A DNA stretch of 64,000 nt, from contig JAJZLS010000068.1 of NCBI GenBank assembly GCA_021803345.1, forward strand, positions 1-64,000, given 5' to 3'. The notes under the pieces were generated by a model. That model ran no database searches. It saw only the letters and a program-made list of their open reading frames with translations, and was not told the origin of the DNA. Within the stretch, counting starts at the first letter, position 1. Each line of letters begins with the position of its first letter. Positions 33,093 through 42,562 of the stretch are shown piece by piece. Source of the DNA: Actinomycetes bacterium (GTDB lineage Bacteria > Actinomycetota > Acidimicrobiia > Acidimicrobiales > Acidimicrobiaceae). Both the position numbers and the translations under genes were made by a program.

Positions 33093-33358
33093 TATTATCA
33101 GCTCGAATTACTTTAGAGCAATATTACGGATCTATAGTTCGCTGGGATGACTTTATTTGCATAAATCAGTAATTTGTGAGATTGTCATGAGTCGAATTCA
33201 GTGGTTTTGGCTGTGATATGTAATTGCAGCTGAAGGCGGCACCGGCGTCTAATTTCTTTTAGGGGAGATCCTTGGAGTGACAGTGCGTTATCTGGGGAAA
33301 CCTGTCAGTGAATGATACGTTTGTAGGTGCCATAAGTCAGTGGGTCGAGGATGTCGCA

Positions 33359-34939
33359 ATGATTGTTTTAGTTGGGTTTATGGGGGCTGGCAAGACGACG
33401 ATCGGTTACCTGTTGGCTGAAAAGCTGGGTATCCCATTTGTCGATATTGACATCCTGATCGAGCGCCGGGAGCGACGATCTGTTACACAAATATTTGTCG
33501 AGAGTGGGGAACAGGCCTTTAGGCAGATGGAACACGACACGATTGTGGAGACTCTAAATGGGCCAGATGCAGTTGTCGCACTTGGTGGTGGAGCGGTGGA
33601 GCATCCAGGAACCCGCCTAATCCTTGAGAGCGCAATGGTCGTCTATCTAGAAGTTGACTACGATGAAGCCGTATTGAGGATTGGTCATGACACCTATAGG
33701 CCGATGATGGCCAACCCTAATGTCAGAGATATTTATAACCGCCGATTGCCCTTTTATCGCCAAGTCGCAAGCCTGGTAGTAAATACCGGAGGCAGGCGTG
33801 CTGAAAATATAGTCGGCGATATTATTGCAATGGTGACCACACCGAATTCGGTCCCGGACGGGACCAAAAGTGTGCTGGTCGCACCGATGGGAGGGGCGCA
33901 TCAGGTTCACATCGGAATAGGACTAGTAGCTCATTTTGCTCAGTTGCTACCCTCTCTTCCTCATGCGAAGAAAGGTTTTATTGTTTACTCGGGTCCTGAC
34001 CAAGACGTCGCCAGCGAAGTGGCGGAGAGCATTAAGCCAATTGGACTTGTTCCAGAAATGATCCAGGTGCCAATTGGGTCCAGATCTAAAACGATAGCCA
34101 GAGTTGAAATGATTTGTGAAAGGTTGTACAGATCTAATGCTCACAGCGATGACTTGCTGATCGGAGTAGGCGGCGAATCTGTCTGCTATCTTTCTGGTTT
34201 TGTAGCAGCTACCTTTAGCCGCGGGATGAAGCTGGCACTGGTTCCATCCACTCTGTTTGCTCAGGCTGATTCTGCAATTGGAGGTAAAAACGGGATAAAT
34301 CTTTCTGACGGAGAGAATATGGTTGGAACTATTTATCAACCCAGCACTGTAGTTAGCGATGTTTCCGGGACGGTAATTCAAAAGGAGTATGAATTTAGAT
34401 CGGGACTGGCCGAACTGATTAAGCATGCACTGATTGCCGACCCTGAGCTGGTCGATATCTTGACCAGTAAACGGGAGGCAATACTGTCCGCCGATCCGGT
34501 TGTGCTTGCTGATGTGCTTTATCGTTCGACTCTCATAAAGGCGGCAATCGTTACCGCTGATGAGCGTGAACAGGGAGATCGTATTTTCCTGAACTACGGG
34601 CACACCTTTGGGCACGCTTTCGAGCAGCTGTTACCTCTAGACCCGGATCGTCATGGGGATGCTGTGTCCTTAGGAATGATGGCGGCGGCTTATCTTTCTT
34701 ATCGACAGGGGCGGATAGCCAAATCGCTGGTGGATCTTCATAGGGATTTGCTCTCTAGTTTCAACCTGCCCACTCAGAGGAGATTCTTAATTTCTGAGCT
34801 AAATAAGGTGTGGATTCGGAACAAAAAATATAGAAGTGGAATGCGGTTTATTTTGCTCAATGATATTGGAAAGCCCCAGGGGGGAGTCAGGGCAAGCGAG
34901 GATGAAATTGCAGAGGTTTTGGACGATCTTGCAAAATAG
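33359..34939 (+). CDS. Shikimate kinase / 3-dehydroquinate-synthase-like fusion
   Basis: Residues 1-165 form a complete shikimate kinase: Walker A GFMGAGKTTIG, substrate Asp in FVDIDILIE, Arg in QAFRQME, LGGGAVE, lid YRPMM and RLPFYRQ. Residues about 180-525 form a dehydroquinate-synthase-like domain with Lys in GGKNGIN, zinc ligands Glu in SGLAELIKH, His in GHTFGHAFE and His in HGDAV. The NAD-contact Asp of GGGVVxD is Tyr here (GGESVCYLSGF). I choose ATG 33359, with GAGGA 8 bases upstream, over GTG 33308. It may supply kinase activity for the broken aroK nearby. The synthase half may have changed substrate. Confidence 0.85.
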   Translation: MIVLVGFMGAGKTTIGYLLAEKLGIPFVDIDILIERRERRSVTQIFVESGEQAFRQMEHDTIVETLNGPDAVVALGGGAVEHPGTRLILESAMVVYLEVDYDEAVLRIGHDTYRPMMANPNVRDIYNRRLPFYRQVASLVVNTGGRRAENIVGDIIAMVTTPNSVPDGTKSVLVAPMGGAHQVHIGIGLVAHFAQLLPSLPHAKKGFIVYSGPDQDVASEVAESIKPIGLVPEMIQVPIGSRSKTIARVEMICERLYRSNAHSDDLLIGVGGESVCYLSGFVAATFSRGMKLALVPSTLFAQADSAIGGKNGINLSDGENMVGTIYQPSTVVSDVSGTVIQKEYEFRSGLAELIKHALIADPELVDILTSKREAILSADPVVLADVLYRSTLIKAAIVTADEREQGDRIFLNYGHTFGHAFEQLLPLDPDRHGDAVSLGMMAAAYLSYRQGRIAKSLVDLHRDLLSSFNLPTQRRFLISELNKVWIRNKKYRSGMRFILLNDIGKPQGGVRASEDEIAEVLDDLAK

Positions 34940-35132
34940 ATTGCTCCTGACAGACTCCACTGTGAATTGAAGATGGATTCCTGCTCCGATTCTTAGTAAC
35001 ATTGGTGGAACGCACCGCAGTTGGTTGAGTTTTTTCGGATGTTTAGTTTGCGTTGTTTGGCGCAATATTGCAAATTGCTTGTTCTTTAAGCGGTTGGCCA
35101 AGTATAGAGAATTCCATAGTGGGTGGACTTTT

Positions 35133-35951
35133 ATGGAGCATCAAATTTCGCTGGACGGTAAAGTGGCACTGGTGACCGGGGCTGGGCGGGGCCTTGGGTT
35201 TTCCATGACCACCTCTCTGTGCAAAGCGGGAGCCCGGGTGATTGCCATCGATCGTGATCCGAAGTTGTTGGAGAAGTTGGCAGGTCAGAGCGATCAGGTT
35301 ATAGTTCCAGAAGTTGGAGAAGTATCTTCAGGTCAAGACATGGAGAGGATCGTTGCATCCTCCAAAGATCGATTTGGGCGCATTGACGTGGTGATATCAA
35401 ACGCAGGAATCGGTATCGCCTCGATACGCGAAGATTACCACAATAATCCAATAAGGTTCTGGGAGGTCGATCCGGAAGTATTCACCCAGTTCCTAAAAGT
35501 TAATGCAGTGGCTCTGCTTCGCCTGTCGAATCTGGTGGTTCCGGACATGGTCAAACAGGGCTTCGGAAGAATAATTACGGTGACTACCAGCTTGGGAACT
35601 ATGATCCGCCCAGGAATGTTTCCCTATGGATCCTCTAAAGCAGCAAATGAGGCATTGGCGTCAGCCATGGCTGGGGATCTCGAAGGTACCGGCGTTTCAG
35701 TAAATGTTTTGATTCCTGGTGGTGCTGCCAATACTGCTTTTGTTCCGGATGCGGATGGACTGGATAGGTCAAAACTGGTTGATCCACTGGTTATGGGGCC
35801 GCCAGCAGTTTGGTTGGCTTCTGATCTATCTGATGGATTTACTGGGAGAAGAGTTATCGCAAAGGATTGGGACTTGTCGGTACCTCCCAATCAGGCAGCA
35901 GAAAAATGCAGTGAGCCGATAGCTTGGAGTCAGTTAATCCAACCGGTATAG
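35133..35951 (+). CDS. Short-chain dehydrogenase/reductase
   Basis: This 272-residue SDR has the cofactor motif TGAGRGLGFSM, NAG in VISNAGIG and the catalytic Tyr-Lys in YGSSKAAN, with the Ser in TTSLGT. Asp after the second strand (IAIDRD) suggests NAD(H) preference. I choose ATG 35133, because the longer frame to 35025 adds an unconserved 36-residue extension. The gene lies 31 bases before the dienelactone hydrolase, so the two are probably co-transcribed. The substrate is unknown. Confidence 0.85.
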   Translation: MEHQISLDGKVALVTGAGRGLGFSMTTSLCKAGARVIAIDRDPKLLEKLAGQSDQVIVPEVGEVSSGQDMERIVASSKDRFGRIDVVISNAGIGIASIREDYHNNPIRFWEVDPEVFTQFLKVNAVALLRLSNLVVPDMVKQGFGRIITVTTSLGTMIRPGMFPYGSSKAANEALASAMAGDLEGTGVSVNVLIPGGAANTAFVPDADGLDRSKLVDPLVMGPPAVWLASDLSDGFTGRRVIAKDWDLSVPPNQAAEKCSEPIAWSQLIQPV

Positions 35952-35982
35952 AAGCGACTTTCAAGACCCTTAGGAGGTATAG

Positions 35983-36861
35983 ATGGAACTTAAAGATTAT
36001 TTGCGTGACGAAATCGTCGAAGAGGCCAACTTGGGTTATATCTCTTTAGAAGAGAAGGAGCGCAGACTTGAGGCTTTTGACCGGATGGCCGTGGTCACTG
36101 GAGGTTCCACGGATTTTGAGCCTGTTTTAAACATGGTTTCTACAGGAAGTTTAGGTTCGCCCGAATTGATTGAGGGGAATGTCGTCACATACCGGTTGGT
36201 AGCCAAAGCGGGTCAAACTGAGGTTCTAAATTATTTGGCCAAACCCCATGATCCGGGTCGCTATATGGGAGTGCTGGTGATACATGAAAACAAAGGACTG
36301 GTTCCCTATGTGGAGGATGTAGCGCGCCGGCTGGCCCGTGAAGGTTTTGTAGCAATGGCCCCGGATCTCCTGTCCCGAAGGGGGGGAACTGGCGCATTCT
36401 CTTCACCTGAGGATGTTACAGCAGCGCTGGCAACGATCGACAGGGGAGAGCTGGTGGAAGATCTGATTGCATCGGTGTCACTGCTACAGTCTGATGAGTC
36501 TGTTGACCCAGAGAAAATTGGTGTAATTGGTTTTTGTTTTGGTGGAGGGATGGCGTGGCGACTTATCACAAAGGATTCACGCATCTCGCGGGCTGTGCCT
36601 TTCTATGGTCCAAATCCTCCTGTAGAAGACGTACCGGCGATCACGGCCCGTGTACTGGCGATATATGGCGGACTCGATGATCGAATCAACGCGGGGATTC
36701 CCGAAATTGAAAAAGCCATGAGCGACAACGGAAAGATTTTTCAAAAGATAATTTACGAGGGCGCTCAGCATGCTTTTCATAACGATGCCAATCCGGATCG
36801 GTACCATCCTGAGGCTGCTGAACAGGCTTGGGAGAAAGCTGTGAGCTGGTTGCGCGGGTAA
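35983..36861 (+). CDS. Dienelactone hydrolase family protein
   Basis: This 292-residue alpha/beta hydrolase has an extra N-terminal region of about 70 residues. It has the catalytic triad of dienelactone hydrolases: Cys in GFCFGGGMAW, Asp in YGGLDDRI and His in GAQHAFHND. HENKGLVPYVEDVARRLA is the typical first helix region. AGGAGG lies 8 bases upstream of ATG 35983. With the SDR it forms a small metabolic unit. Hydrolysis of a lactone or ester is inferred from family. Confidence 0.88.
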   Translation: MELKDYLRDEIVEEANLGYISLEEKERRLEAFDRMAVVTGGSTDFEPVLNMVSTGSLGSPELIEGNVVTYRLVAKAGQTEVLNYLAKPHDPGRYMGVLVIHENKGLVPYVEDVARRLAREGFVAMAPDLLSRRGGTGAFSSPEDVTAALATIDRGELVEDLIASVSLLQSDESVDPEKIGVIGFCFGGGMAWRLITKDSRISRAVPFYGPNPPVEDVPAITARVLAIYGGLDDRINAGIPEIEKAMSDNGKIFQKIIYEGAQHAFHNDANPDRYHPEAAEQAWEKAVSWLRG

Positions 36862-37018
36862 TTATTATCCGTTCGATTCTTCTTGGAAATGCATTGAGAG
36901 TACATCCATCGCTACTTTGTCCCTACCACTGAAATTCAGTAACTTTTAGCCCGAAAAAGTTGCATATTTGGAGCTGATTGCTCCCAGTTTGATAAACCCG
37001 TACTGGGAGTAGGTTCCA

Positions 37019-37651
37019 TTGAAAAGTTTGATTTGGTTACTTGTGTGCCAGGTGTCCGGATACGTGGTATCGATCTCTATTTTCGATTACCGCAATGAGG
37101 AAATTCGGATTTGGCGTTTGCCTAGTTTAGGTCACCTCATGCTAGTGCTGGTTTGGCTCTTTTTCACTTTTGTACCTTGGTTGCCCCCCAGGAGTCAGTT
37201 CCCTTCATCTTTCAAAGTTTTTATAGTCATCGAGCTGTTGCTATTTCCCGTGCTTGGTGCTATCGACCTTGATGTTAGAAAGGTGCCGGACAAACTGTTG
37301 ATACTTGGATCTGTTATGTGCGGGGGAGTCCTCTGTTTTTATCTTGGTTTTCCAGGGTTTGTAAAATCATTGTTGTTGACTATCGGTTACGCATTTCCTC
37401 TTGTGGTTGTGAATTTGATCAAGCCTGGTTCGATTGGCGGTGGTGATATAAAACTGGGATATGTTTTAGCAGCGGTCCTAACTCCGATTGGTTCTTTTTT
37501 TACCATTCTTGAAATATTGCTGATAGCCAACGTTCTGGCTGTTTTTGCTTTTCCGGTACTGAGGTATCTGACGGTCCCACCCTGGCGGGGTATCCCTATG
37601 GTCCCTTTTCTTACCAGCGCGGTTCTGTTGATTAGTTTTAGAATCCTCTGA
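37019..37651 (+). CDS. Prepilin peptidase (A24 family)
   Basis: This 210-residue membrane protein of six or more helices has the two catalytic Asp motifs of type IV prepilin peptidases: IDLDVRKVPD (about 82-91) and GGGDIKLG (about 139-146). It cleaves leader peptides of type IV pilins or Tad/Flp pilins. No N-methylation domain is present, as in the short TadV/archaeal-like forms. The start is TTG 37019 after GGGAGTAGG. No pilin gene lies in the window, so substrates must be encoded elsewhere. Confidence 0.85.
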   Translation: MKSLIWLLVCQVSGYVVSISIFDYRNEEIRIWRLPSLGHLMLVLVWLFFTFVPWLPPRSQFPSSFKVFIVIELLLFPVLGAIDLDVRKVPDKLLILGSVMCGGVLCFYLGFPGFVKSLLLTIGYAFPLVVVNLIKPGSIGGGDIKLGYVLAAVLTPIGSFFTILEILLIANVLAVFAFPVLRYLTVPPWRGIPMVPFLTSAVLLISFRIL

Positions 37652-37663
37652 TCCATGTTCCAT

Positions 37664-37788
37664 GGCAGTTCAAAGCCCAGATAGGTTGAGCACAGTGACA
37701 GAGTGAAGCGCCGATTTCCGAAAGACGCAGTGGCAGCGATCCGCTGAATAAATGGAATCAGCAGATCCATAGAGGGGGAGGATGTCAA
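37664..37788 (+). repeat. Third solo IS200/IS605-type right end / omega-RNA-like remnant
   Basis: GTTGAGCACAGTGACAGAGT and GAAGCG near 37685-37710 align with the block at 29-52 of the first copy. A CAGTGGC element follows, and the end GGGGGAGGATGTCAA at 37774-37788 has the typical right-end form. The terminal hairpin is worn. The copy lies between the prepilin peptidase and aroC, pointing into aroC, with no transposase or tnpB frame nearby. Confidence 0.5.
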
Positions 37789-37842
37789 GCTCTTGGTTCG
37801 CCTGTTACCCAGTCCAGCGGTGAGATCTATTAGATTCTTACC

Positions 37843-39024
37843 ATGCTTAGATTTCTAACTGCCGGCGAGTCCCATGGTAAAGGACTTGCAGTTATAGTTG
37901 AAGGGCTCCCAGCGGGCTTGGAAATTACCAAAGAAGAGATTCAGGCCGAGCTCAGCCGGAGGCGACTCGGATACGGAAGAGGTCCCAGGATGCGATTTGA
38001 GATGGACGAGCTCACATTGCTGGGAGGGATCCGCCACGGCCGGACCTTGGGTTCTCCAGTGGCAATCGAGATTGCCAACACAGAATGGCCAAAATGGGAG
38101 ATTGAGATGTCGCCCGAGCCTGGAAAACCGGAAAAGGTATTGACCAAACCAAGGCCGGGTCACGCTGAATTGGTGGGAATGCAGAAATATGGTTTCGATG
38201 ATGCCAGAGATGTCCTTGAGAGGGCTTCTGCCCGGGAGACCGCGGCCAGAGTGGCTGCAGGCAGCCTTGCCAAAGCTCTTTTGTCGAAATTGGGAGTGTC
38301 GGTAATCTCTCATATAGTGCAAATTGGAGCAGCGTCTGTAGGCGGTGCCGCCAGGCCGGAGCCTGCAGATTTAGAAGTAATTGATAACTCTAGAGTGAGA
38401 TGTTTCAGTCCCGAGGCTGAAGAGGCAATGGTGGCGGAGATCAAGGCTGCCGCCAAGGTCGGAGACTCGCTGGGTGGAGCTGCTGAAGTACTGGTGTTTG
38501 GGACTCCAGTAGGGCTGGGAAGTCACGTGCATTGGGATCGCAAACTTGATGGTTTGTTGGCTCAGGCAGTAATGAGTATCCAGGCGGTCAAAGCGGTATC
38601 ACTTGGCGAGGGCACAGTGGTTTCGGGCCTGCGGGGTTCGGAAGCCCATGACGCAATACGCTGGGATTCAGAATCCAAATCATACCTACGGGACACACTA
38701 AGAGCTGGAGGAATTGAGGGCGGAATGTCAACAGGTGGGATGATTGCCCTCACTGCCTGGATGAAGCCCCTTGCAACTCTGAATAGACCAGTTCTAATGA
38801 CAGTCGATGTTGCCACCAAAGAAGAGGCTGTGTCTTTCAAAGAGAGGACAGATGTGACTGCTGTTCCGGCAATGGGAGTGGTGGCCGAATCGATGGTCGC
38901 GATTACTCTTGCCAATGAGTCTCTGAGGAAGTTTGGCGGAGATTCGGTAGCTGAATTTACCCGAAATGCGCAGGAATATGCGTTGCATTTGAACGAGAAC
39001 CCTTCTGCGGCAAAGGGGATCTAA
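37843..39024 (+). CDS. aroC: Chorismate synthase
   Basis: This 393-residue enzyme makes chorismate from EPSP with reduced FMN. Family motifs are complete: GESHGKGL near the start, RRRLGYGRGPRM, RPGHAELVGMQKYG, RASARETAARVAAG, GGIEGGMSTGG and the final LPVxSMAI-like segment PVLMTVDVATKE with AVPAMGVVAESM. Length is normal. It is first in the aroC-aroK-aroB order shared by many actinobacteria. ATG 37843 lies downstream of an omega-RNA-like remnant, and its promoter is not obvious. Confidence 0.97.
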   Translation: MLRFLTAGESHGKGLAVIVEGLPAGLEITKEEIQAELSRRRLGYGRGPRMRFEMDELTLLGGIRHGRTLGSPVAIEIANTEWPKWEIEMSPEPGKPEKVLTKPRPGHAELVGMQKYGFDDARDVLERASARETAARVAAGSLAKALLSKLGVSVISHIVQIGAASVGGAARPEPADLEVIDNSRVRCFSPEAEEAMVAEIKAAAKVGDSLGGAAEVLVFGTPVGLGSHVHWDRKLDGLLAQAVMSIQAVKAVSLGEGTVVSGLRGSEAHDAIRWDSESKSYLRDTLRAGGIEGGMSTGGMIALTAWMKPLATLNRPVLMTVDVATKEEAVSFKERTDVTAVPAMGVVAESMVAITLANESLRKFGGDSVAEFTRNAQEYALHLNENPSAAKGI

Positions 39025-39028
39025 GTCT

Positions 39029-39537
39029 TTGAAGTTATCTGCCGCCGAGCTTGATCGCCATATTTGTTTGACAGGTATGCCAGGTGCTGGTAAATCATGG
39101 GTAGGTGAGGAGCTGGCACTTCAGCTAGGGGTACCCTGGGTGGATCTTGATCTGGAAATTGAATTGCATCAGAGTAAGTCGATTTCTGAAATATTTACCC
39201 ATTATGGCGAGGACTATTTTAGGATCATTGAGACCGAGCTGTTGGAAGACTTTTTGAGCTCTAAAGTCATATCGGTGATATCTCTTGGTGGTGGAACTGT
39301 AGTAAGTGAAAGTAACTGCGGAAGAGTAAAAGAAAGTGCCTGGACGGTCTATCTTCGGGCGGTTACTCGAGGCCCCTGCTTCGTGGGGATCTTCGGCTCC
39401 GCATCGAGGAGCTGGTTCGAGAACGCGACCCGATGTACTCCTCTTTAGCCGACATAGTTCTGGATATGGATTCAATTGATGCCGTAGAGGCATCTACGCG
39501 AGTTATCGAAATGCTTGGCAAGTTAGTTAGAGTATGA
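39029..39537 (+). pseudogene. aroK: Shikimate kinase, broken by internal deletion and frameshift
   Basis: The first part reads as a shikimate kinase: GMPGAGKSWVG, WVDLDLEIE, YFRIIETE and SLGGGTVV, up to VYLRAVT. At 39368-39370 the frame breaks. The proper C-terminal part (RPLLRGDLRLRIEELVRERD to VRV, stop at 39535) continues in another frame beginning at 39370. Between VYL and RPLL the family normally has about 14-16 residues; here only about four remain. So roughly 35-38 bases appear to be missing, not just one. Read directly, the frame ends early at 39448. The kinase half of the fusion at 33359 could compensate. Confidence 0.82.
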
Positions 39538-39565
39538 AATAAAGTTTGCATATGAGAGGCTTTTG

Positions 39566-40606
39566 ATGTCCAGATTTAACCAGAAAATTGTTGTCAATTT
39601 GGGTGACCGAAGTTACCCGGTTTATGTTGGCGAACAGCTGGTTCGAGATTTGGCTCAACACATACCTTCAGACGTTGGCAAAGTAGCGATAGTGACTCAG
39701 GAATCGGTGGGAATCCTGCCCGAGCTGGAAATTCCTTCAGCAGTTGTGTATATGGGGTCTGGTGAACATGCAAAGTCGTTGGATACCATCGCCATGCTTT
39801 GCAGCAGATTTGCTTCCATGGGCATGAACCGTCGGGATATGGTGGTTGCAATTGGTGGTGGAGTGGTAAGTGATACCGCAGGATTTGCAGCTGCCAGCTT
39901 TCACCGGGGGATTCGTTACGGCACTGTCGCTACCACGCTACTAAGTCAGGTAGATGCAGCTATAGGCGGCAAAACTGGTGTAAACCTTCCAGAAGGTAAA
40001 AACCTGGTGGGCGCTTTTTGGCAACCCAGTTTTGTGATCTGCGATATTTCGTCACTTGATTCTCTGCCTCAACGGGAGTATCTGTGTGGCCTGGGGGAGA
40101 TGGCTAAGTACGCATTTTTAGGAGCTGAAGGGCTTGAGAAACTGCCGCTCGTAGAGCAGGTTGCCATGTGCGTTAACATCAAGGCCCAATTTGTAGAAGA
40201 CGATGAGCGTGAAGGAGATAAGAGGGCACTTCTTAACTATGGCCATACATTAGCCCATGCCATAGAGGCACTTGGTTTTGAGGATTCCCGGCTCGATTTC
40301 AGGCACGGGGAGGCGGTGGCGATAGGGTTAATATTCGCTGCCAAGTTGGCCCATCGGATGGGAAGGATCAGCTCCCAGCGAGTTTTGGATCACTATAGAG
40401 TGGTCGAATCTTATGGCTTACCAAGTAGGCTTCCGGTAAAAGTGGAGCCCGATTTAGTCATCGGGGTAATGTCTAAGGACAAGAAGTCATTTGGAACGCT
40501 GACGTTTGTGCTCGATTCTCCATCTGGGGTTGAAGTGGTTCGGGACATTGACGTTGACCTCGTCCGCGAGGTGCTGGTGGAATTTATGGATGGACTGTCG
40601 GGTTAG
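39566..40606 (+). CDS. aroB: 3-dehydroquinate synthase
   Basis: This 346-residue enzyme converts DAHP to 3-dehydroquinate with NAD and a divalent metal. All key motifs are intact: IGGGVVSDTAGFAAASFHRG with the NAD-binding Asp, ATTLLSQVDAAIGGKTGVN, zinc ligands Glu in CGLGEMAKY, His in NYGHTLAHA and His in RHGEAVAIG. I choose ATG 39566, with GAGAGG 6 bases upstream, over the adjacent TTG. It is the canonical copy, in contrast to the divergent domain in the fusion at 33359. Confidence 0.96.
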   Translation: MSRFNQKIVVNLGDRSYPVYVGEQLVRDLAQHIPSDVGKVAIVTQESVGILPELEIPSAVVYMGSGEHAKSLDTIAMLCSRFASMGMNRRDMVVAIGGGVVSDTAGFAAASFHRGIRYGTVATTLLSQVDAAIGGKTGVNLPEGKNLVGAFWQPSFVICDISSLDSLPQREYLCGLGEMAKYAFLGAEGLEKLPLVEQVAMCVNIKAQFVEDDEREGDKRALLNYGHTLAHAIEALGFEDSRLDFRHGEAVAIGLIFAAKLAHRMGRISSQRVLDHYRVVESYGLPSRLPVKVEPDLVIGVMSKDKKSFGTLTFVLDSPSGVEVVRDIDVDLVREVLVEFMDGLSG

Positions 40607-40762
40607 TTGCAAATCCTATTGAACCTTAGGGACCTTCTGGTTTAGTTGGTAAGCCTGCAACGATTTGTGACGCTGGTGACTGCATTATTGTGGTTGCATT
40701 TCAAATATGTTGGTGTCTTTAGACAAATAAAGTTTTGGTTTTAGATGCGAGAATGGGATTAG

Positions 40763-41401
40763 ATGCTAAGTAGTTCATCGGTAAATAGTGAAACTTTACG
40801 GCCTTGGTATAAGCGTACGAAAATCGTACTTCCAGTTGCACTGCTTTTAATAGCGGTGATTATTGTGTCTGATCTTGGGCGGCCAGCTAATGCTGCTACC
40901 AAAAAAGGAGACTTCACCACGTTTGTCAACACTGTACAGACCGATATGTTGTCATGTAATGCCAGCGTGTCTGATTCCATGACGGTACTCAATGACATTG
41001 AAACGGGGAAATCCAAGGACCTGGTAACTGCCAAGAGGATTGTTAGTCAGGCTCAGCCGAATTGTTCCGTAGCAGTTAATAGTGATCTTTTAAATATGTC
41101 AACTCAGACTGTTCCTACCACTTTGACTCAATACAATCTTGGACGAGTTTTGCGTGACATGGACACCTGGGCATACCCAAATGCGGTACAGCTTATTGCG
41201 GATGTTCAGACGGCATTGAACTCGGGACTTACGCCTGCTCTGAGCCACGATATGAAAGCCAAGGCCAGAGCTATGGGGATTGCTCAAAGCAGTGCCCAGA
41301 AAGTTATTGATTCGACTGCCAAGAGCCTCTCGATGCCGGCTCCACAGCTGAAATTGGATGGACTCAATTCGCTTCCCAAGTTTATTACCGGCGCAAACTA
41401 G
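40763..41401 (+). CDS. Secreted or membrane-anchored protein of unknown function
   Basis: I do not recognise this 212-residue protein. It has a basic N-terminus, one hydrophobic segment (VALLLIAVIIV, about 25-38) followed by ANAATKK, which could be a signal-peptidase site, and a mostly helical extracellular domain with a Cys pair (LSCNASV and QPNCSVAV). The stop lies 9 bases before the convergent nusB end. It has no neighbour that hints at a role. Confidence 0.7.
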   Translation: MLSSSSVNSETLRPWYKRTKIVLPVALLLIAVIIVSDLGRPANAATKKGDFTTFVNTVQTDMLSCNASVSDSMTVLNDIETGKSKDLVTAKRIVSQAQPNCSVAVNSDLLNMSTQTVPTTLTQYNLGRVLRDMDTWAYPNAVQLIADVQTALNSGLTPALSHDMKAKARAMGIAQSSAQKVIDSTAKSLSMPAPQLKLDGLNSLPKFITGAN

Positions 41402-41410
41402 GGTCAGTTC

Positions 41411-41890
41411 CTAATTTGCGCGTACTCGTCTGGCAGCTGCAGATAAAAGACCATTGATGAATTTTCCAGATCCATCGGTGGAGAAGTTTTGAGCCAGTTC
41501 GACCGCTTCTGAGAGGATTACCCCAGTGGGGATTTCCGGGCAAAATAACAGTTCATATAAGGCTTGTTCTGCGATTATGCGGTCGATAAGTGGCATTCTT
41601 TCAACTTCCCAATCTTTGGAAAGTGAATTAATTTCCATATCCAGCTGCTCTCTTTTGGAACATATCCCCATAAACCGTTCCAAAACGAAGTTATCCGGAT
41701 TTAGGGTCAGTTCACCGAGAAGCTCAGTGGGGCTGCAGGATTTCATTTCCATCTCATACAGTAGAGAAATAACTCTTTCTCTGCCCTCTCTTCGAGAGGC
41801 CAGCGGGACTATCCAGTCTTGGGCACTTTTGATTTCCTGCTGAGGATCTTCAAGTCTTTTTACCTCGTCACCTTTAGTATGTTCAGGCAC
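41411..41890 (-). CDS. nusB: Transcription antitermination factor NusB
   Basis: This 159-residue all-helical protein has the NusB pattern: [19 protein letters not shown] (RNA-binding Arg-rich helix), then [19 protein letters not shown] and [29 protein letters not shown]. With NusE it binds boxA in rRNA leader transcripts. The first 25 residues are an extra polar stretch, so an inner start is possible. Its ATG overlaps the end of efp by eight bases, as in many actinobacteria. Confidence 0.93.
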   Translation of the reverse strand: MPEHTKGDEVKRLEDPQQEIKSAQDWIVPLASRREGRERVISLLYEMEMKSCSPTELLGELTLNPDNFVLERFMGICSKREQLDMEINSLSKDWEVERMPLIDRIIAEQALYELLFCPEIPTGVILSEAVELAQNFSTDGSGKFINGLLSAAARRVRAN

Positions 41891-42449
41891 GTGTTATGTA
41901 TTCTCCGGTTCGGGTATCGACTTTAATCTTTTCCCCTGGTTCGATAAACAATGGAACCTGTAATACCAGCCCAGTTTCTACGGTAGCCGGTTTTCTGGCT
42001 CCGGACACTCTGTCACCTTGGACACCTGGCTCTGTTTCGGAAACTGTAAGTTCGACAGCGGCTGGCAGTTCAACGCTAACTACTTCGTTTTCATATTGGG
42101 AAATGGTTGCCGAGTCTCCTTCCTTTAGGAAGTTTGCAGAAGATCCAAGCGCATTTTGAGAGATCTGCAATTGTTCGTAGGAGGTATTGTCCATGAACAC
42201 ATACTCGGAACCGTCTCGGTAGAGAAACTGCATCTCCCGTTTTTCAATTATCGCCTGGTCGAGTTTTTCATCTGCCCTGTAGGTTCGCTCAAGGACAGCA
42301 CCAGTTCTCATATTTTTGAGTTTGGTTCTGACGAACGCGCCACCTTTACCGGGTTTCACATGTTGAAATTCGACAACAGTAAAAAGTCCGTCAGGCAGAT
42401 CCAGCGTCATACCGTTCTTCAAGTCGTTAGTGGAGGTGGAAATAGCCAT
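41883..42449 (-). CDS. efp: Elongation factor P
   Basis: This 188-residue EF-P has three beta-barrel domains. The loop [14 protein letters not shown] carries the tip Lys that other bacteria may modify. [29 protein letters not shown] and the C-terminal [29 protein letters not shown] are all typical. It relieves ribosome stalling at polyproline. It sits between pepQ and nusB on one transcript. Confidence 0.96.
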   Translation of the reverse strand: MAISTSTNDLKNGMTLDLPDGLFTVVEFQHVKPGKGGAFVRTKLKNMRTGAVLERTYRADEKLDQAIIEKREMQFLYRDGSEYVFMDNTSYEQLQISQNALGSSANFLKEGDSATISQYENEVVSVELPAAVELTVSETEPGVQGDRVSGARKPATVETGLVLQVPLFIEPGEKIKVDTRTGEYITRA

Positions 42450-42562
42450 ATTGCCCTTCTAAAACTGAGATAATTACAACTTTTGCGGATCAGGATATCA
42501 TTCTACCGACTTCGGGCTTGCTCGGGTGGACTAGCACCTTGTTTGCTCTATCGGATTGAATT

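Noticed and set aside
33947..34615. 222-codon minus-strand frame opposite the shikimate kinase fusion
   Set aside because: It is antisense to conserved synthase motifs and shows no domain of its own.
39029..39448. Short intact shikimate kinase ending at 39448
   Set aside because: The last 25 or so residues after VYLRAVT do not resemble the family, while the correct C-terminal part continues in another frame, so it is a broken gene.
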